NCBI RefSeq assembly: GCF_013377885.1
Contig: NZ_JABKAU010000025.1
Span: 1 to 64,000 of the forward strand
Length of the DNA stretch: 64,000 bases
Origin: Hymenobacter lapidiphilus
GTDB taxonomy: Bacteria; Bacteroidota; Bacteroidia; Cytophagales; Hymenobacteraceae
Reading direction: 5' to 3'
The translations under genes and the position numbers were made by a program. This document shows, in pieces, positions 33,226-41,923 of the stretch (its first letter is position 1; every line of letters starts with the position of its first letter). A model generated the notes under the pieces. It did no database searches, was not told where the DNA came from, and saw only the letters and a program-made list of their open reading frames with translations.

Positions 33226-35778
33226 TCAGAACTCAAAAAATTCGCCCGGTTGGGGCTCGGCGGGCTTTTTGTCCGGCTTCTTCAGTTCCCACGAAGGCTT
33301 GGTTTTAGGCGTGGCCGGTGCAGCCGGGACAGCCGGGGCCGGGCCACTTGCCGGGCTGCGGCCCGGCGCTTGCCGGCCGGGCAGGCCGGTTTCGTAGCGC
33401 ACCACAAAGTTGCTTTCGGTGCCTTTTATGCCCAGGCGTAGCGTTGGGCCATCGGCGCGGGCGGCAGCGCGCGGCAGCAGGCCCGGCAGTAACGGAATGC
33501 GCACATGGTAGTCGAGCTGCTGGTCGAAGGTATGGGTGCCCGTAACCCGGATAAGGGCCGCTGCCCGCACATTAGAGCGGATTTCCATCTCCGGAATATA
33601 CACCGTCTGGCTCTGGATGTAGAAGTTATTTTGCAGCTCGGCGAAGCGCAGATGGCGCAGTGTAGCCCGGTCGGCCACCAGGCTCAGCTTTTGCAGGGGC
33701 TCGAAATTGAGCAGCTCGCCCTGCCGCACGGTGGCCTTCACCTGGGCTTCCAGGCGGTCGGTCAGCGGGCGTAGCTGGCCATCAAAGTAGGTGTCCGACT
33801 CGGCCGAGGCCGTGAGCGTGCCCCGCAGGTGGCGGCTCGTAAGGAAGCGTTGACCGAAATCCTCGAACACGAAAAACAGACTATCCAGCGGCACCTGCTG
33901 GCAACTGGCCACGGTGCTGGCCTTGAGCAGTTGGGGCTGGCGGGCGTCCATGGTGCCGCGCACGCTCAGCTGGCCTCCGGCCGCCATCAGGCGTAGCCCC
34001 GGCGAGCTGAACACCTGGTTTTGCAGCCGCAGCGTGCCGATCAGCTGCCGACCCCGCAGCCGCCGGTAGCGCACCTGCCGGGCCTGCAGGCCTACATCTA
34101 GAACCAGCCGGCCCGGTACGCGCAGGCCTCCAGCCGCGCCCGCGCTGCCGCCGCTTCGTTGGCTGCCCGCCGGTTGGTAGGCGTACAGTAGCTGGTTGAA
34201 ATCGAGTAGCTGCGAGGTAACCGTTGCCTCAATCCGCAGCGGCTGGCCCGGTCCCAGGGCCCAGCCGGTAGCGTTGCGCACGGTGCCCCGGCCCCGAAAG
34301 TCAGAGTTGCCCAAGCGGCCCTGTAGGCTGTTCACGGCTACATCAGCCCCGCGTAACTCCAGTTGGCCCGTAAGGCCGCTGAAGGGCTGGCCGAAGTCGC
34401 GCAGTTGCAGCGTAACGCCGCGCAGGGTTAGCGCGCCGCTGGCCTGTCGGGCGTTGGGCCGCTGCCGGAGCACGGCCAGCGGCCCGTTGAGCTTCAGGCT
34501 TAGGCTGGCCTCACCGACCCCAGCGCGCACGGCCGCCACCGGAAAAAACTTCAATGCACGGGCCACATCCAGCTCGGCCTGCAGCGCCAGCTGCAGCGTT
34601 GGCTGCGCCAGGTTTTTGAGCCGCATACTGCCGCTAAACGGCCGGCCCGCCAGCTGTCCGCGCACTTGCTGTAGCGTGAGCACGGCCGTTCGGGCGGTGC
34701 GGCCTATACCGTTGCTGAAGTGGCCCTTCAGGCTTACAGCCTCTATCTGCTGGCGGTATTCGGGGTGAAAGAAGGAGGCCTGCCGGCAGCCGAACCGCAC
34801 TTCCACGGCCGGGTTGCGCTGCTCCGACCATTCGCCGCGTACGGTACCTTCAAAATATACCTGCCCTTGGCTACGGTACCCGGCCAGCCGTTGGGTCAGG
34901 CGGGGCGGTAGCAAGGCCAGCACGGCCTGCACATCGGCTTGGCGGGCGGCGGCCTGCAAATCAAGCTGGGTGGCTTTTGCGTAATCAATCGTGCCCGAAA
35001 CCGAATAGCTGGCCGAACCCACGGCAATAGTGGAAGGGCTGATAGAAACCAGCTGCTCCGCCCGGTCCACGTCGAGCAGGACGTTCATGCGTACATCCTT
35101 GGCCCGGAAGTAGTCGTCGGAGCCCAGGCGTACGGTTTCGATGCGGGCTGGGCCCGTCACGGCCACTTCCACATGGGGGCCAGCCAGACGCACGGTGGCC
35201 CGTAAATCGGGCGTTTGCAGGGCGAAGAACTGCTGGCGGGCCGCATCAGTGTAGGTAGCCCGCACGCGCTCCAGCCTGATGCCGCGCAGCTCCAGCGCAA
35301 AGGGCTGCTCGCTGCTTGTAGTGGTATCGGCTTTGAGAATCAGGTAATTGGCTTGGCCCGCGGCGTCGCGTCGCAGGAGCAGCTGCCCATCGGCCAGCGT
35401 GAGGCGACGGATGCGGTAGTGGCCACTCAGCAGGTCGAGGGCGTCGAAGGCGCAGTAGAGGCGGCGGGCCCGCAGTAGCCGGGTGGTATCGGTGGGCAAC
35501 GAGCCCTGCATCACCACATCGTGCAGCGTAATGGACAGACGCGGAAACTGGTCGAGCACCGACACATCGAGGCGGCTGGCGCGCACGGGCACTGTCAGGT
35601 GCTGGTTGAGCGCCACCACGAAGCGGCCAATCAGCCAGTCCTGACCCAGCCATAGGCCCAGGCCGGCTGCCAGCAGTAGGCTCAGCAGCGTCAGCCCCAC
35701 AATTTTCAGGATTCTACCCACCAGCGGCCCTCTGTTTTTTATAAGCGAAATTTCTGACTGGCAAGGGGTTCCCTGCAT
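33226..35778 (-). CDS. AsmA-like envelope protein
   Basis: 850 residues. N-terminal membrane anchor (ILKIVGLTLLSLLLAAGLGLWLG), then a long beta-rich periplasmic region typical of AsmA/TamB-like lipid-bridge proteins: HLTVPVRASRLDVSVLDQFPRLSITLHDVVM, repeated strands through the middle, and a C-terminal AsmA_2-type domain with NFEPLQKLSLVADRATLRHLRF and LLPRAAARADGPTLRLGIKGTESNFVV. The C terminus is Pro/Ala-rich. Thought to move phospholipids between the membranes. ATG at 35778 is the likely start; a GTG 60 bp further in (VGRILKIVG) would give a shorter leader. Shares a divergent promoter region with tRNA-Val. Confidence 0.83.
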   Translation of the reverse strand: MQGTPCQSEISLIKNRGPLVGRILKIVGLTLLSLLLAAGLGLWLGQDWLIGRFVVALNQHLTVPVRASRLDVSVLDQFPRLSITLHDVVMQGSLPTDTTRLLRARRLYCAFDALDLLSGHYRIRRLTLADGQLLLRRDAAGQANYLILKADTTTSSEQPFALELRGIRLERVRATYTDAARQQFFALQTPDLRATVRLAGPHVEVAVTGPARIETVRLGSDDYFRAKDVRMNVLLDVDRAEQLVSISPSTIAVGSASYSVSGTIDYAKATQLDLQAAARQADVQAVLALLPPRLTQRLAGYRSQGQVYFEGTVRGEWSEQRNPAVEVRFGCRQASFFHPEYRQQIEAVSLKGHFSNGIGRTARTAVLTLQQVRGQLAGRPFSGSMRLKNLAQPTLQLALQAELDVARALKFFPVAAVRAGVGEASLSLKLNGPLAVLRQRPNARQASGALTLRGVTLQLRDFGQPFSGLTGQLELRGADVAVNSLQGRLGNSDFRGRGTVRNATGWALGPGQPLRIEATVTSQLLDFNQLLYAYQPAGSQRSGGSAGAAGGLRVPGRLVLDVGLQARQVRYRRLRGRQLIGTLRLQNQVFSSPGLRLMAAGGQLSVRGTMDARQPQLLKASTVASCQQVPLDSLFFVFEDFGQRFLTSRHLRGTLTASAESDTYFDGQLRPLTDRLEAQVKATVRQGELLNFEPLQKLSLVADRATLRHLRFAELQNNFYIQSQTVYIPEMEIRSNVRAAALIRVTGTHTFDQQLDYHVRIPLLPGLLPRAAARADGPTLRLGIKGTESNFVVRYETGLPGRQAPGRSPASGPAPAVPAAPATPKTKPSWELKKPDKKPAEPQPGEFFEF

Positions 35779-35808
35779 AAGCGACCCCAGCCAGGAAATT
35801 TCTTCGCC

Positions 35809-35857
35809 CAAAGATGGGGGAAAGTGTTGCGTTTTCAGAAATGAGCCCCCATCTTTG
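35809..35857. promoter_or_regulatory. Symmetric divergent promoter region, AsmA gene / tRNA-Val
   Basis: A 12-bp inverted repeat (CAAAGATGGGGG / CCCCCATCTTTG) puts the same -7-like box CATCTTTG on both strands. On the plus strand a TTG at 35827-35829 lies 20 bp before the box, the expected -33 spacing, and the tRNA begins 28 bp after it. Confidence 0.5.
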
Positions 35858-35885
35858 CCATCCCAAACAACGGGAAACGCCCATC

Positions 35886-35960
35886 GGGAGATTAGCTCAG
35901 CTGGTTCAGAGCATCTGCCTTACAAGCAGAGGGTCACTGGTTCGAACCCAGTATCTCCCA
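35886..35960 (+). tRNA. tRNA-Val (TAC), copy 1
   Basis: 75-nt cloverleaf: acceptor GGGAGAT/ATCTCCC, D stem GCTC/GAGC, anticodon stem TCTGC/GCAGA with loop CTTACAA, T stem ACTGG/CCAGT. CCA follows in the DNA (35961-35963). Confidence 0.97.
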
Positions 35961-35986
35961 CCATTTTTATAGTACGCTCACCCATC

Positions 35987-36061
35987 GGGAGATTAGCTCA
36001 GCTGGTTCAGAGCATCTGCCTTACAAGCAGAGGGTCACTGGTTCGAACCCAGTATCTCCCA
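35987..36061 (+). tRNA. tRNA-Val (TAC), copy 2
   Basis: Identical in sequence to copy 1 and 101 bp downstream; the copied unit also includes the preceding CCCATC. Followed by CAC, so CCA is not encoded. Confidence 0.97.
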
Positions 36062-36066
36062 CACAG

Positions 36067-36098
36067 AAAAAGGACTGCCGTTACCGGCAGTCCTTTTT
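36067..36098 (+). terminator. Terminator of the tRNA-Val pair
   Basis: Perfect 14-bp stem AAAAAGGACTGCCG/CGGCAGTCCTTTTT, 4-nt loop TTAC, T-run follows. Confidence 0.9.
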
Positions 36099-36202
36099 TG
36101 TTATGGCCCCGCTTGGGCGTGTCTGGCCACCGGGCGGCTCGTGGCGGGGCGTACTATTGGCACCAGCGTTCTGCTATCTTGCCCGATTCCTTTAGGTCTG
36201 CT

Positions 36203-37792
36203 ATGCTTCCTTCTACTGCGGTGCGCCGATTCGGCGTACATGCCTTTTTCGGGTTATTGCTACTTATAGGGCTGCTACTGGTGGCCGACTATGGTGTGTC
36301 GTGGGATGAGCCAACCGACCAGCGTAATGGGTTGGTAAGCCTGCGTTACGTGGCCGACTTGGCGCTTGGGCACAAGCCTTACCCGATTGAGCAGTACCGC
36401 GACAGTGACCACGGCGTATTATTTGAGCTTCCGATGACCCTGGTGGCTCGGTATGGTCTAGGCCTAATTGGCGAACAGGTTGATTGGAATTACTATCTGG
36501 TACGCCACAGTCTAACATTTTTGTTGGTTTTAGGAGGTTTAGGGGGACTTTATAGGTTGGCCCAGCTCCGGCTGCAACGACCGTGGCTGGCGCTGTTGCC
36601 TGTGCTTCTGTTCGTGCTTTCGCCCCGGTTGTTTGCCGAATCGTTTTACAACGCGAAAGACCTGCTATTCCTGGCGGTGTTCACTTTAGGCATGTTTACG
36701 CTGGCCCGGCTGGTGCAGCGCCCTACCCTTAGCCGTGCCTTACTGCACGGCCTAGCCACGGCTGCTGCTATCGATGTTCGGTTGTTGGGGCTGATGCTGA
36801 TTCCGTTTACACTGGGGCTGTTGCTGCTGGTAGTATTGCTGCCCACTCAACCCGCCGACCGCCCCCGCCGTGTGGGGGCCGTGGTGGGGATATACCTACT
36901 GATGGCGGCGGCGGCCACCATAGTGGGCTGGCCCTATCTGTGGGCCAGCCCATTATCCCGACTTCTGCTGGCTTTCCAGCGGATGAGTCATTTCCCCTGG
37001 CAGGGCGAAGTGTTGTATTGGGGAAAGTTGGAGCAGGCCCATCACCTGCCTTGGCACTACGGGCCCGTTTGGCTACTCGTTACCACACCGGTGGCGTACT
37101 GGATGGCGGCTGGAGTGAGCTTGGTGCTGGTAGCCCTGCGGTTGTTGCGCCGGCCGCTGAAGGGACTACGTGCTTTCAGCGGCCGCCTCGATTTGCTGCT
37201 GTGCGGCTGGCTGCTACTGCCGTTTTTACTAGTAATTTATATGCAGTCAGTTATTTATGACAGTTGGCGCCACCTGTATTTTGCGTATCCGGCCTTGCTG
37301 CTGCTAGCCGTATCGGCGGGTGAGCAACTGTGGGATTGGGGACGCGGCCACCGCCAGGCAAAGCCGCTGCTGCTGGGGCTGGGGCTGCTGGCCGGGCTTG
37401 AGATGGGACTTACAGTGGTACGCATGGTGAGCATGCATCCGCACCAGCAGGTATATTTCAGCTTCCTGACCAGCCAACAAGTGGAGGGTACGTTTGAACG
37501 CGACTATTGGGGGCTGGCATATCGGCAGGGGCTGGAGTATCTGGTACACCACCAACCTACCGGCCCCATCTTTGTGGCCGCTGCCGAGGAGCAGCCATTA
37601 TTAAATAATTTGGTCTGGCTCAGCCCCACCGACCGGCAGCGCATTCATGTGCTGAACGAACCCGGCCCTAGGCGATATTACTTTTTCGGCTACCGCGCTT
37701 GGCCTAGTCCGTTGCCAACCGGTCAGGGACGGGAGATGTACCGGGTAGATGCTGATGGCCTGACGATTTTGTCAGTGCTCTATCAACCATGA
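36203..37792 (+). CDS. GT39-like membrane glycosyltransferase
   Basis: 529 residues, about 11 membrane helices. Resembles GT-C lipid-linked sugar transferases (family 39, ArnT/PMT-like): first helix FFGLLLLIGLLLVADYGVSWDEPTDQRNG with the acidic WDEPTD loop expected at the active site, and the second acidic site DSDHGVLFELPMTL. It probably moves a sugar from a polyprenyl-phosphate carrier to a lipid or cell-surface acceptor; the acceptor is unknown. ATG at 36203 is chosen; the frame extends upstream through the tRNA genes, where it cannot be coding. Palindromic MITE-like element follows. Confidence 0.78.
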   Translation: MLPSTAVRRFGVHAFFGLLLLIGLLLVADYGVSWDEPTDQRNGLVSLRYVADLALGHKPYPIEQYRDSDHGVLFELPMTLVARYGLGLIGEQVDWNYYLVRHSLTFLLVLGGLGGLYRLAQLRLQRPWLALLPVLLFVLSPRLFAESFYNAKDLLFLAVFTLGMFTLARLVQRPTLSRALLHGLATAAAIDVRLLGLMLIPFTLGLLLLVVLLPTQPADRPRRVGAVVGIYLLMAAAATIVGWPYLWASPLSRLLLAFQRMSHFPWQGEVLYWGKLEQAHHLPWHYGPVWLLVTTPVAYWMAAGVSLVLVALRLLRRPLKGLRAFSGRLDLLLCGWLLLPFLLVIYMQSVIYDSWRHLYFAYPALLLLAVSAGEQLWDWGRGHRQAKPLLLGLGLLAGLEMGLTVVRMVSMHPHQQVYFSFLTSQQVEGTFERDYWGLAYRQGLEYLVHHQPTGPIFVAAAEEQPLLNNLVWLSPTDRQRIHVLNEPGPRRYYFFGYRAWPSPLPTGQGREMYRVDADGLTILSVLYQP

Positions 37793-38147
37793 ACGTGCCA
37801 ACAGTATTTCGGAACGCCTAGAGCCTGTTATGCACTGGTGCGTCAAAACGCGGCCGTTTCCGGCTTGTTTGGGCAGAAAAGCGTCGTTGTAGGCTCTTCA
37901 AGGCCATTGCCTGTGCAGCAGCAGCGACTTGCCGCTTGTACAACCGCCGAAAAAGCCGCTTTTCAACACACCAGTGCATAACAGGCTCTAGATCTGGCCG
38001 GTTAATGCCGGGATACCAGTTTCCGGCGGCCCGTTCTGACAGGGTTGCCGGCTGGTCGCCGTCGATGCTGGCGAATATCTGTTTCCTTTGAAGCCAACCT
38101 CGCCCGCGCTAACCGCTAGCCGTTGATAATCAATAGCCCAGTTAATC
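37793..38147. other. Intergenic region with MITE-like element
   Basis: 355 bp without a gene. Bases 37818-37992 are the inverted-repeat element listed separately; the remainder (37993-38147) shows no gene or clear promoter. Confidence 0.5.
37818..37992. mobile_element. MITE-like element with CTAG flanks
   Basis: 175 bp. 23-bp perfect terminal arms (CTAGAGCCTGTTATGCACTG GTG and complement), and the interior continues as an imperfect palindrome. CTAG at both ends could be a 4-bp target duplication of the YTAR type used by IS5-family elements; the end AGCCTGTTA also resembles IS5-family ends. Encodes nothing. Not matched elsewhere in this window apart from a related end at 51994. Confidence 0.65.
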
Positions 38148-39320
38148 ATGCCCCTCCTCGAAGTCAACAGCCCCGCCCTCGTTCGTCAGTTTCTCGATCT
38201 GCCGGCCCGGCTCTACCAGAACCAGCCCAACTGGATTTCGCCCCTCGACCCGGATGTTGAAGCCGTGTTCGACCCGGCTAAAAATGGCCTGCTTGCCCGG
38301 GGCGAGGCCATCCGCTGGGTGCTGACCAATGCGGCTGGCACGGTAGTGGGGCGGGTGGCGGCCTTCGTCAATCGTGACGCCGAGCAAACCGACCCCACGC
38401 TGCCGGTGGGCGGGATGGGCTTCTTTGAGTGCGAGGACGACCAAGCGGCGGCCAACGAGCTATTCGAAGCCGCTCGGCACTGGCTGGCAGCCCGCGGCAT
38501 GGAGGCCATGGACGGGCCCATTAATTTCGGCGAGCGGGACCGGTTCTGGGGGCTGCTGACGGATGGCTTTACCGAGCCCAACTACGGCATGTTCTTCCAC
38601 CAGCCCTATTATCAGCAGCTGTTCGAGCGGTACGGCTTCGAGCTGTTTTTCCGGCAGTACACTTGCTACCGCGACGTAGATATGCCGCTGCATGCTACGT
38701 TTTCGCGGGCCTTCGATAAGTATGCGGAGCAGTACCCGGCCTTTCAGTTCAAGCACGCTAACAAGCGCGACACCGAGAAGCTGGCCCACGATTTTCACCA
38801 TGTGTACAACCTGGCCTGGGCCAACCACAGCGGTATCAACCCCATGAGCCTCGATAAGGCCCGCGAATTGGTGAAGCAGATGCAGCCCGTGCTCGATGAG
38901 CGCCTGCTCTGGTTTGCCTACCACAACGACGAGCCGATTGCGTTTTTCGTGAGTCTGCCCGAGCTGAACCAGATTTTCAAGCACGTCAGCCGCCGGTTTG
39001 GGCTGCTGGCCAAGCTGCGCTTTCTCTGGGAAAAGCGGCAATACATGCAACGCCGCGATAAAAAGCTATTTGGCGTCATCTTCGGGGTGGTGCCCGAGTG
39101 GCAGGGCAAGGGCGTCGAAAGCGCCCTGATGGTGCACGCCCGCGCCGAGTTTATGCGCGCCGGCTACCGCGAAATCGAGATGAACTGGATTGGCGACTTC
39201 AACCCCCGCATGCTGGCTCTCACGCGCTCTATTGGCGCCCGCATCTACAAAACCCACGTCACCTACCGCTACCTCTTCGACCGCGAGCGGCCGTTCGAGC
39301 GCAGCCCGATTATCCGTTAG
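38148..39320 (+). CDS. GNAT-superfamily acyltransferase-like protein (YghO-like)
   Basis: 390 residues. C-terminal GNAT fold with acyl-CoA loop VIFGVVPEWQGKGVESALMVHAR (Q/RxxGxG/A), followed by RAGYREIEMNWIGDFNPRMLAL and the tail THVTYRYLFDRERP. The N-terminal 150 residues contain NQPNWISPLDPDVEAVF and MDGPINFGERDRFWGLL, typical of the long bacterial YghO-like family. Substrate unknown; some relatives sit near lipid genes. ATG at 38148. Convergent with coaE. Confidence 0.8.
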   Translation: MPLLEVNSPALVRQFLDLPARLYQNQPNWISPLDPDVEAVFDPAKNGLLARGEAIRWVLTNAAGTVVGRVAAFVNRDAEQTDPTLPVGGMGFFECEDDQAAANELFEAARHWLAARGMEAMDGPINFGERDRFWGLLTDGFTEPNYGMFFHQPYYQQLFERYGFELFFRQYTCYRDVDMPLHATFSRAFDKYAEQYPAFQFKHANKRDTEKLAHDFHHVYNLAWANHSGINPMSLDKARELVKQMQPVLDERLLWFAYHNDEPIAFFVSLPELNQIFKHVSRRFGLLAKLRFLWEKRQYMQRRDKKLFGVIFGVVPEWQGKGVESALMVHARAEFMRAGYREIEMNWIGDFNPRMLALTRSIGARIYKTHVTYRYLFDRERPFERSPIIR

Positions 39321-39351
39321 TCGGCAAAGTAAAAGAACGTGTCAGATTGAG

Positions 39352-39457
39352 GGCACTGTCATTCAGAGCACAGCGAAGCATCTTGCGTGCTGACGTTAGG
39401 GGTAGAAACTCAACGTTAGCACGCAAGATGCTTCGCTGCACTCTGAATGACAGTGCC
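39352..39457. repeat. Dispersed palindrome, family B-like
   Basis: Arms GGCACTGTCATTCAGAGCAC..GAAGCATCTTGCGTGCT and complement, about 42-48 bp each with a single mismatch. Shares the GTCATTC and GAAGCATCT words with family B but has different flanks. Abuts the coaE stop codon (39458). Confidence 0.9.
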
Positions 39458-40060
39458 TTAACTCGAAAGCGCCTTCAACTCCGCATCCAGCTGCACTACC
39501 TGCGGGATGAGCAGGTGTTCATCGTCGTTGTGCACTACGTAGTCGGCGCGGGCCAGCTTTTCGTCCTCGCTCAGTTGCTTGCCGATGATGGTGAGTACAT
39601 CCTGAACGCTGCGGTGGGGGTCGCGGAGCAGCACCCGGGCCTGGCGCAGCGCCTGGGGTGCAAAAACAGTGATGATACGGTCAAGCTGTTTGTAAGCACC
39701 TGATTCGTAGAGCAGAGCCGCTTCCTTGAGCACATAGGCGTGGCCCTCGGCCTGGCGGGCCGTGGCCCATTCGGCAAAGTCGCGGCCTACATGGGGGTGT
39801 ACCAGGGCATTGAGGCGGGCCAACTGCACCGGGTCGGGGAAGGCAACGCGGGCCAGGTAGGCGCGGTCGAGGCGGCCGCTGGCGTCGAAGGTTTCGGGAC
39901 CGAAGGCTTCGCTCAGCTCCTGGCGCAGTGCTGGGTTGTGAGCCATTACCTGCTTGGCCCGGCTGTCGGAGTCGTAGAGGGGCACGCCCAGCACGGTAAA
40001 CAGCCGGCCTACTATACTCTTGCCCGAGCCAATACCGCCCGTAATTCCGATTTTGAGCAT
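39458..40060 (-). CDS. coaE: Dephospho-CoA kinase
   Basis: 200 residues. Last step of coenzyme A synthesis: ATP-dependent phosphorylation of dephospho-CoA. P-loop GGIGSGKS at residues 8-15 (MLKIGITGGIGSGKS), lid and CoA region YDSDSRAKQVM and LVHPHVGRDFAEW, plus KEAALLYESGAYKQLDRIITV, the conserved substrate-binding stretch. ATG at 40060 puts the P-loop at its usual place; longer upstream starts are artefacts. Last gene of a minus-strand block (nusB to coaE) often conserved in Bacteroidota. Confidence 0.95.
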   Translation of the reverse strand: MLKIGITGGIGSGKSIVGRLFTVLGVPLYDSDSRAKQVMAHNPALRQELSEAFGPETFDASGRLDRAYLARVAFPDPVQLARLNALVHPHVGRDFAEWATARQAEGHAYVLKEAALLYESGAYKQLDRIITVFAPQALRQARVLLRDPHRSVQDVLTIIGKQLSEDEKLARADYVVHNDDEHLLIPQVVQLDAELKALSS

Positions 40061-40092
40061 CTGGCGGGTGTTTAGTAAGCGAAATAGGGTTG

Positions 40093-41337
40093 TTAGAGCG
40101 GCGCGGTAGGAGAAATGTGCCCAGCCAACTGCCCGAAAAAGGTCATCCGGTGCCGCTGGGCAAAAGTATCTATATAGCTGCGTAGTTCCTGTTGCTCGGC
40201 CGTACCAGCTGCAAAATGCAGCTCTACGAGCCACAGGTGTACCTGGTAATAATCGAGTAGCCAGCCGTGGGTATCGAGCATAAACAGCGCCCTTAGCCGC
40301 GTGGGGCGGTGTACCACCCGGCCCGTACGGTGGGCGGCCACTGCTTCGAAAGCGTATAGCAGCTCGGTGTACACGTTGTTTTCGAGCGTGGCTACAGCCG
40401 GAACCTCGGCCCAGGTGGCAGCTACCCACTCGCCAAGTGCCGCATATTGGCCGGTCAGGAAAAGTGCCTCGGCTACCAGGAAATGGAACCCCGCCGGAAA
40501 CAGGTTGTAGAAGGCCGGCAAAGCGGCCGGGGCCGCTACCGAACGGGCGGCGTGCGTTGTAGCTTGCTGCCGCAGCCGGCTGAGCAGTGCAGCGGGGAGC
40601 GGGTGTTGCGGTGCAGCGTGGTGGACGGCTGCCACCTCAGCAAAGGCCCGGCGGCCGTGCGGAAACGCGTGGCAGTCGGCGGGCACGGGCAGGTCCATTA
40701 GCTGTGCCAGCCGCTGTTGCCAGGCCGGCTCGTCCTGGGCCAGAAACTCGCCCAGAAACAGGGCGCAATGCCCGAATAGCTGGGCTTCGGGCGTGGTTTT
40801 GTGCTGCAGGTATGTGTGCACTACCTGCCCGTACGCCCCGTTCAGGTAGGCCAGATCCACGAATGACTCGACGTAGTACTCCTGCCCCGCCGGGTGGGCA
40901 GCCAGCCGCAGGGCCAGCGCGGGTGCCGGGCCGGTGGGCACGGCCGGCCGCGTAATGCGGCCCAGGAAATAGCCCAGCAGCAGGCGCTCGGGGTATGCCA
41001 GCTGCTGCATAGCCAACAGCTCCGGAATATCGGTAAGGTGGCTGGCTTCGACTTTCGCCTGCTGGCGTAGGGCCTGCCCGAAGGCCGCAAAGTCGGCGTG
41101 GCCGGCATAGCGCGCCAATGTATCGAGCGTGTGCAGGTGGTAGCCGCCTTCTTTCTCAACGAGGCCGAAAAACCGGCGCAGCGTACTCGGGCTCAAACGC
41201 CCCCCGCCCGTGGCCGGTGCCTGGCGCAGCTCCTCCTCGAGGGCGTCGCAGTGGCTGGGGTAGCGTAGCGGCTGCCCGAAACGGGTGGCCACAGCGGCTT
41301 GCAAGGCAGCATGAACGGGTAGGGTTAAGCGGGGCAC
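40093..41337 (-). CDS. Hypothetical protein with N-terminal HTH-like domain
   Basis: 414 residues, start GTG at 41337. The first ~90 residues match a Bacteroidota-type DNA-binding-like pattern: LSPSTLRRFFGLVEKEGGYHLHTLDTLARYAGHADFAAFGQAL (helix-turn-helix, then TLDTLA and the Gly/Phe ending). The remaining ~320 residues are alpha-helical, alanine/leucine/histidine-rich, with pairs of helices suggesting TPR-like repeats (about 110-400). No membrane segment. It may be a regulator whose C-terminal repeats bind a partner. It sits between ybbR and coaE in the conserved nusB-coaE block; its presence there is not part of the usual set I know. Function unknown. Confidence 0.6.
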   Translation of the reverse strand: MPRLTLPVHAALQAAVATRFGQPLRYPSHCDALEEELRQAPATGGGRLSPSTLRRFFGLVEKEGGYHLHTLDTLARYAGHADFAAFGQALRQQAKVEASHLTDIPELLAMQQLAYPERLLLGYFLGRITRPAVPTGPAPALALRLAAHPAGQEYYVESFVDLAYLNGAYGQVVHTYLQHKTTPEAQLFGHCALFLGEFLAQDEPAWQQRLAQLMDLPVPADCHAFPHGRRAFAEVAAVHHAAPQHPLPAALLSRLRQQATTHAARSVAAPAALPAFYNLFPAGFHFLVAEALFLTGQYAALGEWVAATWAEVPAVATLENNVYTELLYAFEAVAAHRTGRVVHRPTRLRALFMLDTHGWLLDYYQVHLWLVELHFAAGTAEQQELRSYIDTFAQRHRMTFFGQLAGHISPTAPL

Positions 41338-41543
41338 GGAGCGGTAGCGGGTATTGAATACTTAAAGAAAAAGAAATTTTTGGCCTTTGTGGATATGCGG
41401 ATAGAGGTGGACTTTTGTGCTCAGCAAATAGGCAGGAGCTGTGTAACCGCCTATGTTGTTACTTTCTCCAAAGCCGTAAGAAAGCTCTTTCCATGTGTAG
41501 CGCAAAGTGAAATCCGGCTCTGTTGACCGTAATCAGTGCTTAT

Positions 41544-41714
41544 ATGAAATGCCCCTATTGCGCCCGGAAAAATACGTACTTCGAGAACACCTGTTCGCAT
41601 TGTGGGACTCGAAACCACGATAACAACAGCGTTTTAGGTAGTCCTTTAAATCTCCCTCCTCCCGATAAGCAGACGAAGCCACCAACCAAGCCCAGAAAGC
41701 CTTTTTTCAACTGA
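41544..41714 (+). CDS. Small zinc-ribbon protein
   Basis: 56 residues from ATG at 41544 (MKCPYCARKN). A short zinc ribbon CPYC...CSHC (Cys pairs at 3/6 and 17/20), then a proline/lysine-rich tail ending KPRKPFFN. An in-frame start at 41523 would add seven residues. Opposite strand to its neighbours in a low-GC stretch. Too short to assign a role; such ribbons can bind nucleic acid or protein. Confidence 0.45.
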   Translation: MKCPYCARKNTYFENTCSHCGTRNHDNNSVLGSPLNLPPPDKQTKPPTKPRKPFFN

Positions 41715-41923
41715 GTGCAGCAGTAAGTGGAAGACAACCCCAGCCTTTTAAACTCCAGACGCCCGCATAACAGCTTATTTATACATAGATAGACGTGAGT
41801 GCTATAGGCTAAGATAGTCCCGTAGGGGAGCAATGGTTGACAAACAGCCTAGCTACCTCTTCGGGGCTTTGGCATTCGCAGAAATGACACGTTATATCCT
41901 ACCTGCTGACAGCTAGCCGTGTG
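41715..41923. other. AT-richer intergenic stretch
   Basis: About 210 bp with lower GC than the surroundings. No repeat, promoter or gene identified. Confidence 0.35.

Noticed and set aside
35855..36202. Extension of the 36203 glycosyltransferase through tRNA-Val genes
   Set aside because: The region is occupied by two certain tRNA genes and a terminator.
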